A stretch of DNA of 64,000 nucleotides, from assembly GCF_039851965.1 (NCBI RefSeq), contig NZ_CP156674.1, forward strand, positions 1,054,001 through 1,118,000. The letters run 5' to 3'. Positions 1 through 8,349 of the stretch are shown piece after piece. The stretch's first letter is position 1; every line of letters starts with the position of its first letter. The translations under genes were made by a program, and so were the position numbers. The stretch is from Pseudalkalibacillus hwajinpoensis. Lineage in GTDB: Bacteria > Bacillota > Bacilli > Bacillales > Guptibacillaceae. The notes below the pieces were generated by a model. The model saw nothing but the letters and a program-made list of their open reading frames with translations, made no database searches and had not been told where the DNA came from.

Positions 1-112
1 CATTTTTCAATATAGAAAGATTCGCCATTGTGATCCCAACCCTCTCAGAAAGTTCTGTAACGCTCATTTTCCTTTTAGCCAACATCACATCAATATTGAT
101 TATAATTGCCAT
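1..112 (-). CDS. XRE/Cro-like HTH regulator, 5' part (cut by window edge)
   Basis: The first 37 codons read MAIIINIDVMLAKRKMSVTE and then a SERVGITMANLS helix-turn-helix. This is the compact YozG-like Cro/CI repressor type. The gene continues past base 1. The ATG lies ten bases after the stop of the DUF2975 gene, with GAGG just upstream, so the two are one operon. YozG-like repressors are very often paired with DUF2975 membrane proteins. The target is unknown; autoregulation is likely by analogy. Confidence 0.85.
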   Translation of the reverse strand, partial: MAIIINIDVMLAKRKMSVTELSERVGITMANLSILKN

Positions 113-122
113 GTTATCCACC

Positions 123-605
123 TCATACCGTTAAATCATTTTCTGATTTTATATGAATAGCTTCTTGCAAAAGTCTTTGGAGAACGGCAGCAAAGACCGC
201 AATAACCATCGATGCAAAAGGAACAACCAATCCGATAAAAATGACACCTGGGGCGTCGTCTATCTCCGCAAAGATATAGAAGAGCGGCAAGACTAGCACA
301 TGCAAACTACTGATTGTGATTGCACAGTATTTGATTTTCTTTAAGGACTTTACAGATAATTCGGAGAAAGCTTTGCTTTTGTCAATATAACGTAAAATTT
401 TGAAAGCCTGATACAAAGCAAAGTAAAAGGGTATCGCCGATGCATAAAAAACAATGGAAACGAGATATTTCATATATGCAAACTTTGGAAACATTTGTGC
501 TACAACATTCCCTATCTCAGGTACCAAAAAAATGCACAAAGCAAGAACTGGGATTCCCATAAGAATAACAGCCAATCTTAAAAATAGTGTTGTTCCTCGT
601 TTCAT
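123..605 (-). CDS. DUF2975 family membrane protein
   Basis: A 160-residue protein with four predicted membrane segments (about residues 8-28, 44-64, 92-112 and 120-145). A short charged stretch YIDKSKAFSELSVKSLKKIK lies between TM2 and TM3; this DKGxAFS-like motif is the hallmark of DUF2975. The start is the ATG at 605, because GAGGTG lies about six bases upstream; a GTG nine bases earlier overlaps that site. It is transcribed ahead of the XRE gene. The biochemical role of the family is unknown, and a membrane signal or stress role linked to the repressor is inference. Confidence 0.8.
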   Translation of the reverse strand: MKRGTTLFLRLAVILMGIPVLALCIFLVPEIGNVVAQMFPKFAYMKYLVSIVFYASAIPFYFALYQAFKILRYIDKSKAFSELSVKSLKKIKYCAITISSLHVLVLPLFYIFAEIDDAPGVIFIGLVVPFASMVIAVFAAVLQRLLQEAIHIKSENDLTV

Positions 606-707
606 AAAAAGCACCTCACTTATTTATTGTCAATTTGAATTTAGCACACATTTTATCGTTTTACAATAAAACATTATCGTTTTTGATTACATTATTATTG
701 TTATGTA

Positions 708-744
708 AAAAATAAAAAAGCATTCCTCATTATAAAGAAATGCT
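708..744 (-). terminator. Intrinsic terminator of the 920-1474 gene
   Basis: On the minus strand AGCATT and AATGCT form a short stem followed by TTTTTTATTTTTT, downstream of the dihydrofolate-reductase-like gene. The rest of 606-919 holds no recognisable gene. Confidence 0.55.
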
Positions 745-919
745 CTATCACTTTAAACTACTATTCAATTTATAATCGCTCCCTTAACTGAAAACTGCAG
801 AAAGTATTTTTCTCAACTTGCTTGTATCTTCAGGGGTAACTATATAAACTTCTTTTTCGTAACTATTCTAAGTCCATTGATTCCACTCCCCTGCTAATTC
901 ATTTATTGCTCCTCTTATG

Positions 920-1474
920 TTAAAGAACGCGAAAATGAATACTTGTTCTTTCTCCGATCTCCTTTACCCTGACCTTTTCCAATTCAATCGGCGCTTCTCC
1001 TATGGACTCAAAAAGCTCAAGACCTCCACACAGAAGAACCGGCATAATATCGATCTGCAACTCATCTACGAGTTCTGCTTTTATGCACTGCTGGACTGTG
1101 CTTGCGCCACCTATGACCGTAACCTCTTTATCTCCAGCAGTTTTTTTTGCCTGGGCAATAGCACTTTCGATGCCTTGGGTGACAAAGGTAAATGTTAACT
1201 CCTCTGTCTCTTTCGGATGTTTTTGCGGTTCGTTTTCGCAAAGTACAAAGATAGGCACTTGGAATTCATAATTTCCCGCGTATAAATTCGGAGTACCTGA
1301 CATGTCATAGGCGTTCCTTCCCATGACCACCGCTCCTGTATTTCGTATTGATTCTTGCAAGACTTCGCTTTTTCGCAGTTCCTCTAGATCCTGATACAGA
1401 CGACCTACACTACCTTTCCTGTCGTTGATGTACCCGTCTAATGACATGGTCATTCCTAAAACAACTTTTGCCAA
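920..1474 (-). CDS. Dihydrofolate reductase family / RibD C-terminal domain protein
   Basis: A 184-residue protein with the RibD-C/DHFR-like fold: VVLGMTMSLDGYIND at the N-terminus, AVVMGRNAYDM (the nucleotide-binding MGR motif) near residue 50, EVTVIGGASTVQQCIKA near 120 and VDELQIDIMPVLLCGG near 140. The family reduces NADPH-dependent substrates, but most stand-alone members have no assigned substrate. Two tandem TTG codons are possible starts; the second (1474) has the better spacing from GGAGG and gives the usual M-A-K-V-V start. It is monocistronic with its own terminator. It is not the folate enzyme FolA. Confidence 0.85.
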   Translation of the reverse strand: MAKVVLGMTMSLDGYINDRKGSVGRLYQDLEELRKSEVLQESIRNTGAVVMGRNAYDMSGTPNLYAGNYEFQVPIFVLCENEPQKHPKETEELTFTFVTQGIESAIAQAKKTAGDKEVTVIGGASTVQQCIKAELVDELQIDIMPVLLCGGLELFESIGEAPIELEKVRVKEIGERTSIHFRVL

Positions 1475-1982
1475 CAAAATCCCTCCTTTTCTTTTGTTTT
1501 CTTAAGATGACTGTTAAAAATTTGTTCTCGATTGCTGAAAAACTCTTTATTTATTCATTGAAACTGCCTGTTTTTAAATAACGGAGCTGAAGACCATAAT
1601 AATTGAATTTGGATTTAATCAACTGGATTTAAACAAAGTCTGGGCCTCAGCTATATCCAGAAACAAACCTTCGCTAGTAGTTATTAAATGGCTGCATAGT
1701 TAACCGTTAAGTTTCTAACTTCAAAGACATACTGAAATACCTTCTTTTCTTAGACATTTCCCACAGGGATATTGTTTCCGATTAGTTAATACCAATTATT
1801 TCAAAACCATCATCTTAAAGTGATCCTATATTGCAAGAAAAAGAGAGCAAATCCTATGAAAGATAAGCTCCCTTTTATTAAATATTTGATAACAAGAGAA
1901 TCGAACTTGAAATGAGCGCCAACCTTATAATAGCAGATAAAAAATAAGGGCTCAATCCACAGACAAGATCGTTGTTTTTTTA
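1475..1982. other. Gene-free stretch containing one repeat copy
   Basis: About 500 bases with no credible gene on either strand. At 1787-1915 there is a diverged copy of the intergenic repeat seen mainly at 47-54 kb: a TACCAATTATTTCAAA lead, then a GAGC/GCTC hairpin ending in GATAAGCTCCC. Nothing else is recognised. Confidence 0.5.
1787..1915 (+). repeat. Intergenic repeat, copy a (long form)
   Basis: It shares TAATACCAATTATTTCAAA with the copy at 48207. It then has a GAGAGC...GATAAGCTCCC inverted pair (1842-1871) and a degenerate tail with TCGAACTTGAAAT. Copies were found by eye; the boundaries are approximate. Confidence 0.45.
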
Positions 1983-2507
1983 TTATTGTAGTTGATTAAG
2001 GTAGTCATCAAGTTTTTCATTTTGTGAAGTGAACCCTTCAACAACACCCATATCCATGACTTGCTTAAGCGCATCAACTGAAGTAAATTCCGATTTGGTG
2101 ATGAGCTTTGTCTTATCACCTTCATCTAAGAATGTAAGGGATATCAACATCTCTGGCATACCTTCTACTTTATTACCTTCTGCATCAGAAAATATATCTT
2201 TGTAAACGATCTTCTCTGATTCAACTATTTCTTGATAAATCGCTTTTCCCCAGGATTCCTGGCCATACCATTCACCTTGGTTTTTGTCGATGCATTTCAT
2301 ACAGTAATGCCATTCACCTTCAGGTTTGAACTCGAAGGAACGATTCTCGGTTTCCCATCCTTTAGGCCCCCACCAGCTTGCCAAACGCTCTCCATCTGAG
2401 AATACCTTGAATACTAGATCACGGGGAGCATCAAAAATCCTTTCCATTGTGAGAGTTCGCCCTTCTACGTTCGTTTTCATACTCCGTTTCACTTTGTTGT
2501 CAGACAT
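1983..2507 (-). CDS. SRPBCC / AHSA1-domain protein
   Basis: A 174-residue START/Bet v1-like protein. TMERIFDAPRDLVFKVFSD, then ASWWGPKGWE and FKPEGEWHYCM (about residues 20-75), is the typical AHSA1 signature. VEGMPEMLISLTFLDEGDKT is the later beta-strand region and GFTSQNEKLDDYLNQL the C-terminal helix. These proteins bind hydrophobic ligands in a helix-grip cavity. Bacterial members are often next to an ArsR repressor, but none is here. An AAGGAGG site eight bases upstream fixes the ATG at 2507. The ligand is unknown. Confidence 0.88.
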   Translation of the reverse strand: MSDNKVKRSMKTNVEGRTLTMERIFDAPRDLVFKVFSDGERLASWWGPKGWETENRSFEFKPEGEWHYCMKCIDKNQGEWYGQESWGKAIYQEIVESEKIVYKDIFSDAEGNKVEGMPEMLISLTFLDEGDKTKLITKSEFTSVDALKQVMDMGVVEGFTSQNEKLDDYLNQLQ

Positions 2508-2674
2508 TTTAATTCCTCCTTATTAAAATATCGTACAATGTACAAAAACTAACGATCCTCCTTCTGCGACATCGGACTATCACCTATGAATGTAAAAGTC
2601 ATACTCCTTATTCGCCATTGTTGTCGTCCTTTCCTCTTAACTAGAGACAAATACTCATCCAATCGATCGAATTT

Positions 2675-2700
2675 TTCTTGCCGAAATATTTCGGCAAGAA
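2675..2700. repeat. Perfect 26-bp palindrome
   Basis: TTCTTGCCGAAAT followed directly by its exact reverse complement, inside the 250-base gap upstream of the AHSA1 gene. There is no U-tract on either side, so it is not a convincing terminator. An operator or a transposon scar are possibilities. Confidence 0.6.
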
Positions 2701-2773
2701 TCGATGAACGGCTGAGGACGAAGCTTATAAATCCTCCAACTCCTCAAATAAAATAACCACTTAAAATGCAAGT

Positions 2774-2997
2774 TCATTCAGGATCAGGATAATGTACGAG
2801 CATAAAAAATCTTACTGTTTCTTCTGACTCATTGTGATAACCATGTACTGAGTCACCCAAGAACTGAAGCCCGTCCCCGGAATTTAATTCATGCACCTCA
2901 TTCTGAACGTTGGACAATCGCCTACTTTTGTTTAAGTACAATATTTCACAAACTTGCTTTCCTGGATAAGTACTATTACTAAATGTTTGATCTCTAT
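2774..2997 (-). pseudogene. C-terminal fragment of a cupin-sensor regulator
   Basis: The last ~65 codons of the open frame read GKQVCEILYLNKSRR, then EVHELNSGDGLQFLGDSVHG and ESEETVRFFMLVHYPDPE. This is the C-terminal half of a cupin beta-barrel as found in XRE-cupin transcriptional regulators. The HTH and the first half of the barrel are missing. The frame then runs into the terminator of the next gene, and the upstream residues of the open frame are antisense to cwlJ. It is therefore a truncated remnant, not a functional gene. Confidence 0.6.
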
Positions 2998-3037
2998 AAA
3001 AAGGGGAACGCCTGCTAACCAGGAAGTTCCCCTTTTT
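2998..3037 (-). terminator. Terminator of cwlJ
   Basis: AAAAAGGGGAAC pairs perfectly with GTTCCCCTTTTT across a 16-base loop. The T-run lies on the minus strand just downstream of cwlJ; the structure would also work on the plus strand. Confidence 0.85.
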
Positions 3038-3083
3038 ATTTTGTGAGATAAAAATACACCAAAGCAACTGAATTAGAGTAAGC

Positions 3084-3527
3084 TTAACCTCCGATATAAA
3101 CACTGGCACATGTTCCTTGTGCTGGTTCATAATAACAATGATTTTTATATTGACCAGCAAAAGGTTGACCGTACCATGTTGGAGGACATGGAGCATACGG
3201 ATTGAAATACCAAAGAGCATATTTCCCTGGATGTTCCCTCCAATAATCCAAATTCTTTTTGGCTAATCTTTTCTCAACTGATCTCGCTCTGTTATAAAAT
3301 ACATTACCCTTTTGAACAGCTTCAAAAGAATAATTTCCTCCTTGTACTTGATAAATGATTTGTGCAATTGTTCTTAAACCTCTAAAGTCTAAACATTCTG
3401 CTTTCGCACGATTAACAATTACATTTCCAACATACAACATTCCTTGTTTTCCTTCACCTTCGGCTTCCGCTCTCATCATCCTTGCCATTAAGTCAACGTC
3501 TGAACTTTTGTATTTTACTCTCGGCAT
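3084..3527 (-). CDS. cwlJ: Spore cortex-lytic cell wall hydrolase CwlJ
   Basis: A 147-residue protein that aligns over its full length with Bacillus CwlJ (hydrolase_2 family): SSDVDLMARMMRAEAEGEGK with the catalytic-type Glu, GMLYVGNVIVNRAKAECLDF, then NPYAPCPPTWYGQPFAGQYK and an ending rich in Cys and Tyr. CwlJ sits in the spore coat, needs calcium-dipicolinate and degrades cortex peptidoglycan during germination. There is no signal peptide, as expected. The ATG at 3527 is preferred over an upstream GTG because GGGGTG lies at good spacing. This gene supports an endospore-forming host. Confidence 0.92.
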   Translation of the reverse strand: MPRVKYKSSDVDLMARMMRAEAEGEGKQGMLYVGNVIVNRAKAECLDFRGLRTIAQIIYQVQGGNYSFEAVQKGNVFYNRARSVEKRLAKKNLDYWREHPGKYALWYFNPYAPCPPTWYGQPFAGQYKNHCYYEPAQGTCASVYIGG

Positions 3528-3716
3528 TTTTATCACCCCAAAAGTATTGTATGAAAAATGCCTACTTTGATGTCACTATTTATAAAACTAATAGGGCTAC
3601 TAGGGGTTGGCAGCAAACTTTATGCATCTTTATCAAAGCCCTTTCCTAATTTAATAGCTTTAATGTACTCCCAATAAACATTTTTTATAGCATTTATTAA
3701 ATTGTAAGGACTTGCT

Positions 3717-5648
3717 TCAATTGATATAGCGATATTCCATAAGACTATTCAAAATAGAGATTTCCTGCAATAATTCCTCTCCAACATTCGTTTCTAGAAC
3801 CTTTTTTCTCTCTAGTTCTTTATCCACCAATCTTTTTACTGATAAAACATCTGTTCCATCTAGTAGAACCTCTTTTTTGGAATTAAAATGTGTATGGGCG
3901 ACAAGCTGCATGCCGTAGGAATTATATAATAAAGTGTATCCAGCAATACCCGTTGTTGATTGATACGCCTTGGAGAAGCCTCCATCGATGACAATCATCT
4001 TCCCATTTGCTTTTATTGGATTTTCTCCGTCTATTTCCTTAACCGGTGTATGGCCATTTATTATATGACCTTGATCTGGATTAAGATCAAAATCTGTTAA
4101 GATTTTACGGCAAATTTCCTCATGTTCACGTAAATGGTAATATGGGTTCTTTCTTTCTTTATGGGGCTCTTTATCCTCAATGAAATATCTTTCAAAGGTT
4201 GTCATTTCTCTCTTCCCGAAAAGTGAGGAATACTCTCCTGTCCATAGATACCAAACCATATCTGTCTCAAGATCATCTGTCTCTTCAGGATGTGCATAAG
4301 CATGTCGTAAATAATTCTCAAAAACATCTAGCAAGTCACGCCCTGCATAGGATTTATTTTCAATCATCATTTTTTCCATATTTCCTTTTTCATCTAAAGG
4401 AATACACCCATGTATTAATAAGTTCCCGTTATACTTCAAATATAGACTGCCTTTTTTCATAAGAAAATTCATATGTCTAGCTAGCTTTTCCGAGTGTTGA
4501 AGTGAAAATAACAGCTTGTCCATCACTTGCTCTTCTTCCTCTAACAGCTGATCAGGTTGCTCAGGATTAACCGTTTTAAAACAGGTGTTTTCTAGCTGGT
4601 ACGTTTTACCATGAATCGTAATGTTGTTTTGATCAAAATTAATTTTCTCTAACAAAAGCCTTTCTGACATATTAAAGCATGACCGTCTCTTTATTATTGG
4701 GCTTTCAAGTTTGAACTGAATCATTGTTATGGCTTGATGAATTTTCGTAATTTGACATTTTTCATGATGCGATTGCTTTTCGTCTGAATCTATTTTTGGT
4801 CTAAAGGCTAGGTTGTCATCATAGTATTTTTCTGCAAGATTGAGAAGTGGTCTAAGATTTATTCCATACACATCTTCAATAATCTCCAAATTGTTGTACC
4901 TAGCACAAATACGGATAATATTAGCGAGACAAACCTTTGATCCAGCAAAGGCACCTATCCATAGTACATCATGATTTCCCCACTGAATATCAACCGAGTG
5001 ATAATTGATAAGTGTCTCCATAATTTTATCTGGTTCAGGTCCTCGATCATATATATCCCCCACTACGTGAAGATGGTCAACAACCAATCGCTGAGTGGTA
5101 TAAGCAAGACCTATTAGGAGCTTATCAGCCTGACCGAGGGAAATAATTTGCTGGAGAATTTTCTCATAATAAGATTCCTTATTTGTGAGATCATCTGTTT
5201 TGTATAGTAGCTCTTCTATAACATAAACAAACTGAGCTGGTAATGCTTTACGTAATTTCGAGCGTGTATATTTAGAGGATGCGTAAGAAATGAGCTTAAT
5301 CATACGCTCAATGATTTGTGTGTACCATTGGTGTAATTCTTTTTCATTGCCAATCGCATGCTTAATTAACTTTATTTTTTCTTCAGGATAATATACTAAT
5401 GTCGCAAATTCATTGATTTCTTTTTCAGATAATACTTCTTTAAAAAGGTCTGTTATTTTCTCTTTAACTTTCCCCGAACCATTTCTTAACACATGTTGAA
5501 AGGCTTGATACTCCCCATGTAAATCACTGACAAAATGCTCTGTTCCCTTTGGTAGATTAAGAATGGCTTTAAGATTAATAATTTCAGTGACTACTTTTTC
5601 TTCACTATCATATTTTTGGGCAAGTAAATCTAAGTATTTTGTGTTCAA
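3717..5648 (-). CDS. fbp: Fructose-1,6-bisphosphatase, class III
   Basis: 643 residues, close to the ~670 of Bacillus subtilis Fbp. Metallophosphatase motifs appear in order: EHFVSDLHGEYQAF near residue 40, VVGDIYDRGPEPDKIM near 195, IQWGNHDVLWIGAFAG near 220, IINGHTPVKE near 530 and MIVIDGGFSKAY near 550. The enzyme removes the 1-phosphate of fructose-1,6-bisphosphate in gluconeogenesis. The start is a TTG with AAAGGGG about eleven bases upstream. It is monocistronic. Confidence 0.96.
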   Translation of the reverse strand: MNTKYLDLLAQKYDSEEKVVTEIINLKAILNLPKGTEHFVSDLHGEYQAFQHVLRNGSGKVKEKITDLFKEVLSEKEINEFATLVYYPEEKIKLIKHAIGNEKELHQWYTQIIERMIKLISYASSKYTRSKLRKALPAQFVYVIEELLYKTDDLTNKESYYEKILQQIISLGQADKLLIGLAYTTQRLVVDHLHVVGDIYDRGPEPDKIMETLINYHSVDIQWGNHDVLWIGAFAGSKVCLANIIRICARYNNLEIIEDVYGINLRPLLNLAEKYYDDNLAFRPKIDSDEKQSHHEKCQITKIHQAITMIQFKLESPIIKRRSCFNMSERLLLEKINFDQNNITIHGKTYQLENTCFKTVNPEQPDQLLEEEEQVMDKLLFSLQHSEKLARHMNFLMKKGSLYLKYNGNLLIHGCIPLDEKGNMEKMMIENKSYAGRDLLDVFENYLRHAYAHPEETDDLETDMVWYLWTGEYSSLFGKREMTTFERYFIEDKEPHKERKNPYYHLREHEEICRKILTDFDLNPDQGHIINGHTPVKEIDGENPIKANGKMIVIDGGFSKAYQSTTGIAGYTLLYNSYGMQLVAHTHFNSKKEVLLDGTDVLSVKRLVDKELERKKVLETNVGEELLQEISILNSLMEYRYIN

Positions 5649-6164
5649 AATTATGTATCCCCTTTCAAAATTTAAGAGCTAAAAAAATCGCATCGCAATT
5701 AACTATTTACATTATAAGAGAAAACTAAAATTGAAATTTAACCGCTACCTTTCTTTTTATTATTTTTTCAATTGTGAATTTTATTAATTATATATGGATA
5801 GTAACATATTATTTACATTTATGAATAAGAGGCGACTCTTTGAGAGGGAATATATACAAAAACAATCATTGACCGCACCTAACTTATGGAAAATTATTGT
5901 TGTAGATAAAGAAACCCTTCAAATTTCTACTACTTGTCTATTCACTTATTTAATACTGCTGCCTTTTAATTAAATAAAGACTATGTATCTATCTTAAATA
6001 AATTTTAACATGAATTTCCTATCCCTTCTTTGTGTTATTTTTGACACCCTAAATACCAACCGAAATCGCATCGTAAATAATCGTTTGACAATTACTATTC
6101 TCGTCCTGCTAATGGCTATGCTAATTTGTGCGTTTATTCACTAACTCTAAATACTTATATAGCA
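5649..6164. other. Gene-free AT-rich stretch upstream of fbp
   Basis: Must contain the fbp promoter on the minus strand. A 50-codon plus-strand frame at 5821 has no ribosome-binding site and resembles nothing I know. No other feature is seen. Confidence 0.4.
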
Positions 6165-6167
6165 TCA

Positions 6168-6206
6168 AGAAAAACGAGTATAAAACCTTTGCGGTTTCAC
6201 ACTCGT
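6168..6206 (-). terminator. Minus-strand terminator
   Basis: AACGAGTGTGAAACC pairs with GGTTTTATACTCGTT, followed by TTTCTT on the minus strand. It lies 50 bases after the XRE remnant, so it is probably the surviving terminator of that dead gene. Confidence 0.7.
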
Positions 6207-6254
6207 TGTCATATGCCATTTCTATACATTAAGAGAAGAAAACGACTTCAATCC

Positions 6255-6357
6255 TCATTCCTCTTCCACCCAGAACAATTCATCCAGCGTTTTTCTAAGC
6301 GCCTAGCTGCAACTGCAGGGTAGGGTTATATTTCCTGAGTTCTGACCTTCCTCTGAT
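6255..6357 (-). pseudogene. C-terminal remnant of an XRE-family regulator
   Basis: One frame gives SELRKYNPTLQLQLG and the next gives LRKTLDELFWVEEE followed by a stop. Joined, they match the end of the XRE protein encoded at 27946-28146 (GKYNPTLQL...SLDELFWMDQE). The HTH-encoding 5' part is gone and there is a frameshift. The remnant abuts the flavin reductase gene. Confidence 0.65.
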
Positions 6358-6365
6358 CTGAACAG

Positions 6366-6962
6366 TTATCTCGGCAATGTAAAGAACTCATTATTTTCAC
6401 TGTAGTTTCCAGCAAGTCTCCCTAATGGTGAGAGTTTCTCGAGGTTTACTTTGTAGTTACCTAAATAGCAGTCGTCTTTAATATGGTAATGGATCATTTC
6501 ACCAAGGATCAGGTGGTCGGATCCAAGAGGGATGATTTGGTGAAGCTTGCATTCCAGGTGAATAGATGCTTCCTCTACTCTTTTAGGTTTAACGGCTACA
6601 CTATCAGCAGGAGTCAATCCCGTCTTTTCGAATTCATTGACATCGGAAGGTAAGTTCTCAGAACTCTTTTGCATTTCGTTTCCTAACGATCTCGAAACAA
6701 TATTAATGACAAACTCTTTTTGCGACCGGATGTTGACCAGTGTATCTTTTTCAGTTCCGAGCCGTTCTCCCACTCCTGGACCTATTGAGATAGCAAGAAT
6801 TGGCGGCTGCCTTGACGCAACTGTAAAAAAACTAAATGGAGCCAGATTAAGTTTTCCATGTTCCGAAAGGGTTGACACCCACGCGATAGGTCTTGGAACA
6901 ACGGAACCGGTCAGTAATTTATAAACTTCTTTCGTACTTAGTTCTGCCGGGTTGAATTCCAT
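6366..6962 (-). CDS. Flavin reductase family protein (copy 1)
   Basis: 198 residues, FMN-binding split-barrel (DIM6/NtaB type): LLTGSVVPRPIAWVST near residue 15, NLAPFSFFTVAS near 40, PILAISIGPG near 55 and a C-terminal SPLGRLAGNYSE. The family supplies or binds reduced flavin; the partner is unknown. The start is the ATG with AAAGGAGAT upstream, twelve codons inside the longest frame. It begins 19 bases after the MFS gene, so it is the last gene of that operon. A paralogue of identical length, about four fifths identical by eye, is at 40520-41116. Confidence 0.9.
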   Translation of the reverse strand: MEFNPAELSTKEVYKLLTGSVVPRPIAWVSTLSEHGKLNLAPFSFFTVASRQPPILAISIGPGVGERLGTEKDTLVNIRSQKEFVINIVSRSLGNEMQKSSENLPSDVNEFEKTGLTPADSVAVKPKRVEEASIHLECKLHQIIPLGSDHLILGEMIHYHIKDDCYLGNYKVNLEKLSPLGRLAGNYSENNEFFTLPR

Positions 6963-6981
6963 TTTTTCGATCTCCTTTAAA

Positions 6982-8247
6982 CTATATTTTTCTTTCACTC
7001 TGACCTATTTTACGAGATTCTAAAGTGAGAAGCGTTAAAAGTACCAACACTCCCCCCATGATGACAGTAATAGATAGCCAACCTGCTGTATAGTTTCCGG
7101 TATAGTCTACCATTAAACCGAAAGTCGGAGGAACAAATATCACGCCCATTGACCCTAATGTAATGCTGAAGCCACTTGATAAACCTGTTTGCTCTTTTGG
7201 TACTAACTCTGATGCGATATTCATCCAAATCCCATTAAAACCTGATACACAAAATCCAAACACAATAATAATAGGAATTAATGCAGAAAAGGGTGTGCCA
7301 GATGGCAGAAGTGCGACGATCGTACTCATAACAGCTGTTAAACTGGCTATGATAAATAGAATGATCAATCTTCTACCTTTAAACAGGCGATCACTAATGA
7401 CACCCCAACCTATTCTTCCTAATGAGCCACTCACTTCTGAAATGACTAGTAAAATACCAGATAAAAACAGGCTAACCCCCATCTTTTGATATGCAAATAA
7501 GACAATATAAGTATTTAAACACATTTGTGATCCATTTAACCCCATTGCACTTAAACTAACAAGCAGTAATGGTTTATTTTTCAGCATTTTCGATAATGAG
7601 GTTCGAAAGAATAAAAAGTTGCTCTTTTCTCTGGATTTTAGACTCCCAACCGGATCGCTATAGAACAGATAAGCAAAAAATCCAGTTATAATTAAAGACA
7701 CGCAGGCTATTAATAGAACCGGTCTCCAACCAAATGTTACAGATAGCGGTAGTAATAGAAAACCAGCCAGGGCAGAACCAAAGGTGATCCCCATCTGCTT
7801 GATTCCCATCGCCGTTCCTCGCCGGGTCTGTGAGAACCAGTATATGATTCCTCGGTTGGACGTAGGGTGCATGGCGCCATAGCCTAATCCTCCAATGAGT
7901 ACTAACACCAAAACGAAATAGAAATTAGAAAGAAAAGTCATCATCAGAAAACTCACACCCAGGCAAAGGGACAGTATTAGAAGTAAAGGTTTAGAGCCAA
8001 TGAAATCTGCTGTAAATCCGACTGGGATGGAGGCAATGGCCTGGCCAATGAACAGCGCAGATGGCAATAAACCGATTTCAGCTTTTGAAAGGGAAAGGTC
8101 CTCTCCAATTAAGATACCAAGAGGACCAAGGCTCCTTCCTACGAAAGCTACCATTAACTGAGCAATCAAGAGCCACATTAGCATCCGCCATGGATTAATT
8201 AAACCACTATGTTCTGCTTTTGCTTCTACTATATTCACATTGATCAT
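6982..8247 (-). CDS. MFS transporter
   Basis: 421 residues with twelve predicted membrane segments and the MFS loop signature GFTADFIGSKPLLL after TM2. It starts with a ~20-residue hydrophilic tail and has a central loop (about 200-220) rich in basic residues. MFS carriers of this type move organic anions or drugs with a proton or by exchange. Its operon partner is a flavin reductase and it lies beside the CoA-transferase/HMG-CoA lyase genes, so a carboxylic acid is a reasonable substrate. That is inference. The start is uncertain: the ATG at 8247 has a weak site, and a GTG three codons in is an alternative. Confidence 0.88.
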   Translation of the reverse strand: MINVNIVEAKAEHSGLINPWRMLMWLLIAQLMVAFVGRSLGPLGILIGEDLSLSKAEIGLLPSALFIGQAIASIPVGFTADFIGSKPLLLILSLCLGVSFLMMTFLSNFYFVLVLVLIGGLGYGAMHPTSNRGIIYWFSQTRRGTAMGIKQMGITFGSALAGFLLLPLSVTFGWRPVLLIACVSLIITGFFAYLFYSDPVGSLKSREKSNFLFFRTSLSKMLKNKPLLLVSLSAMGLNGSQMCLNTYIVLFAYQKMGVSLFLSGILLVISEVSGSLGRIGWGVISDRLFKGRRLIILFIIASLTAVMSTIVALLPSGTPFSALIPIIIVFGFCVSGFNGIWMNIASELVPKEQTGLSSGFSITLGSMGVIFVPPTFGLMVDYTGNYTAGWLSITVIMGGVLVLLTLLTLESRKIGQSERKI

Positions 8248-8349
8248 CTCTTTTTTTAATAAGGTAGGTATTCCATTCGTAGAAAAAACCCACCTTTTAA
8301 TTTACATGCTAATATTGCTGCCAAATGGCTCAAAGACCTTATTACCTGA

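Noticed and set aside
917..1271. Two plus-strand frames of ~90 codons over the DHFR-like gene
   Set aside because: Antisense shadows of a clear minus-strand gene.
5821..5973. 50-codon plus-strand frame upstream of fbp
   Set aside because: No SD and no recognisable protein; likely chance in an AT-rich gap.
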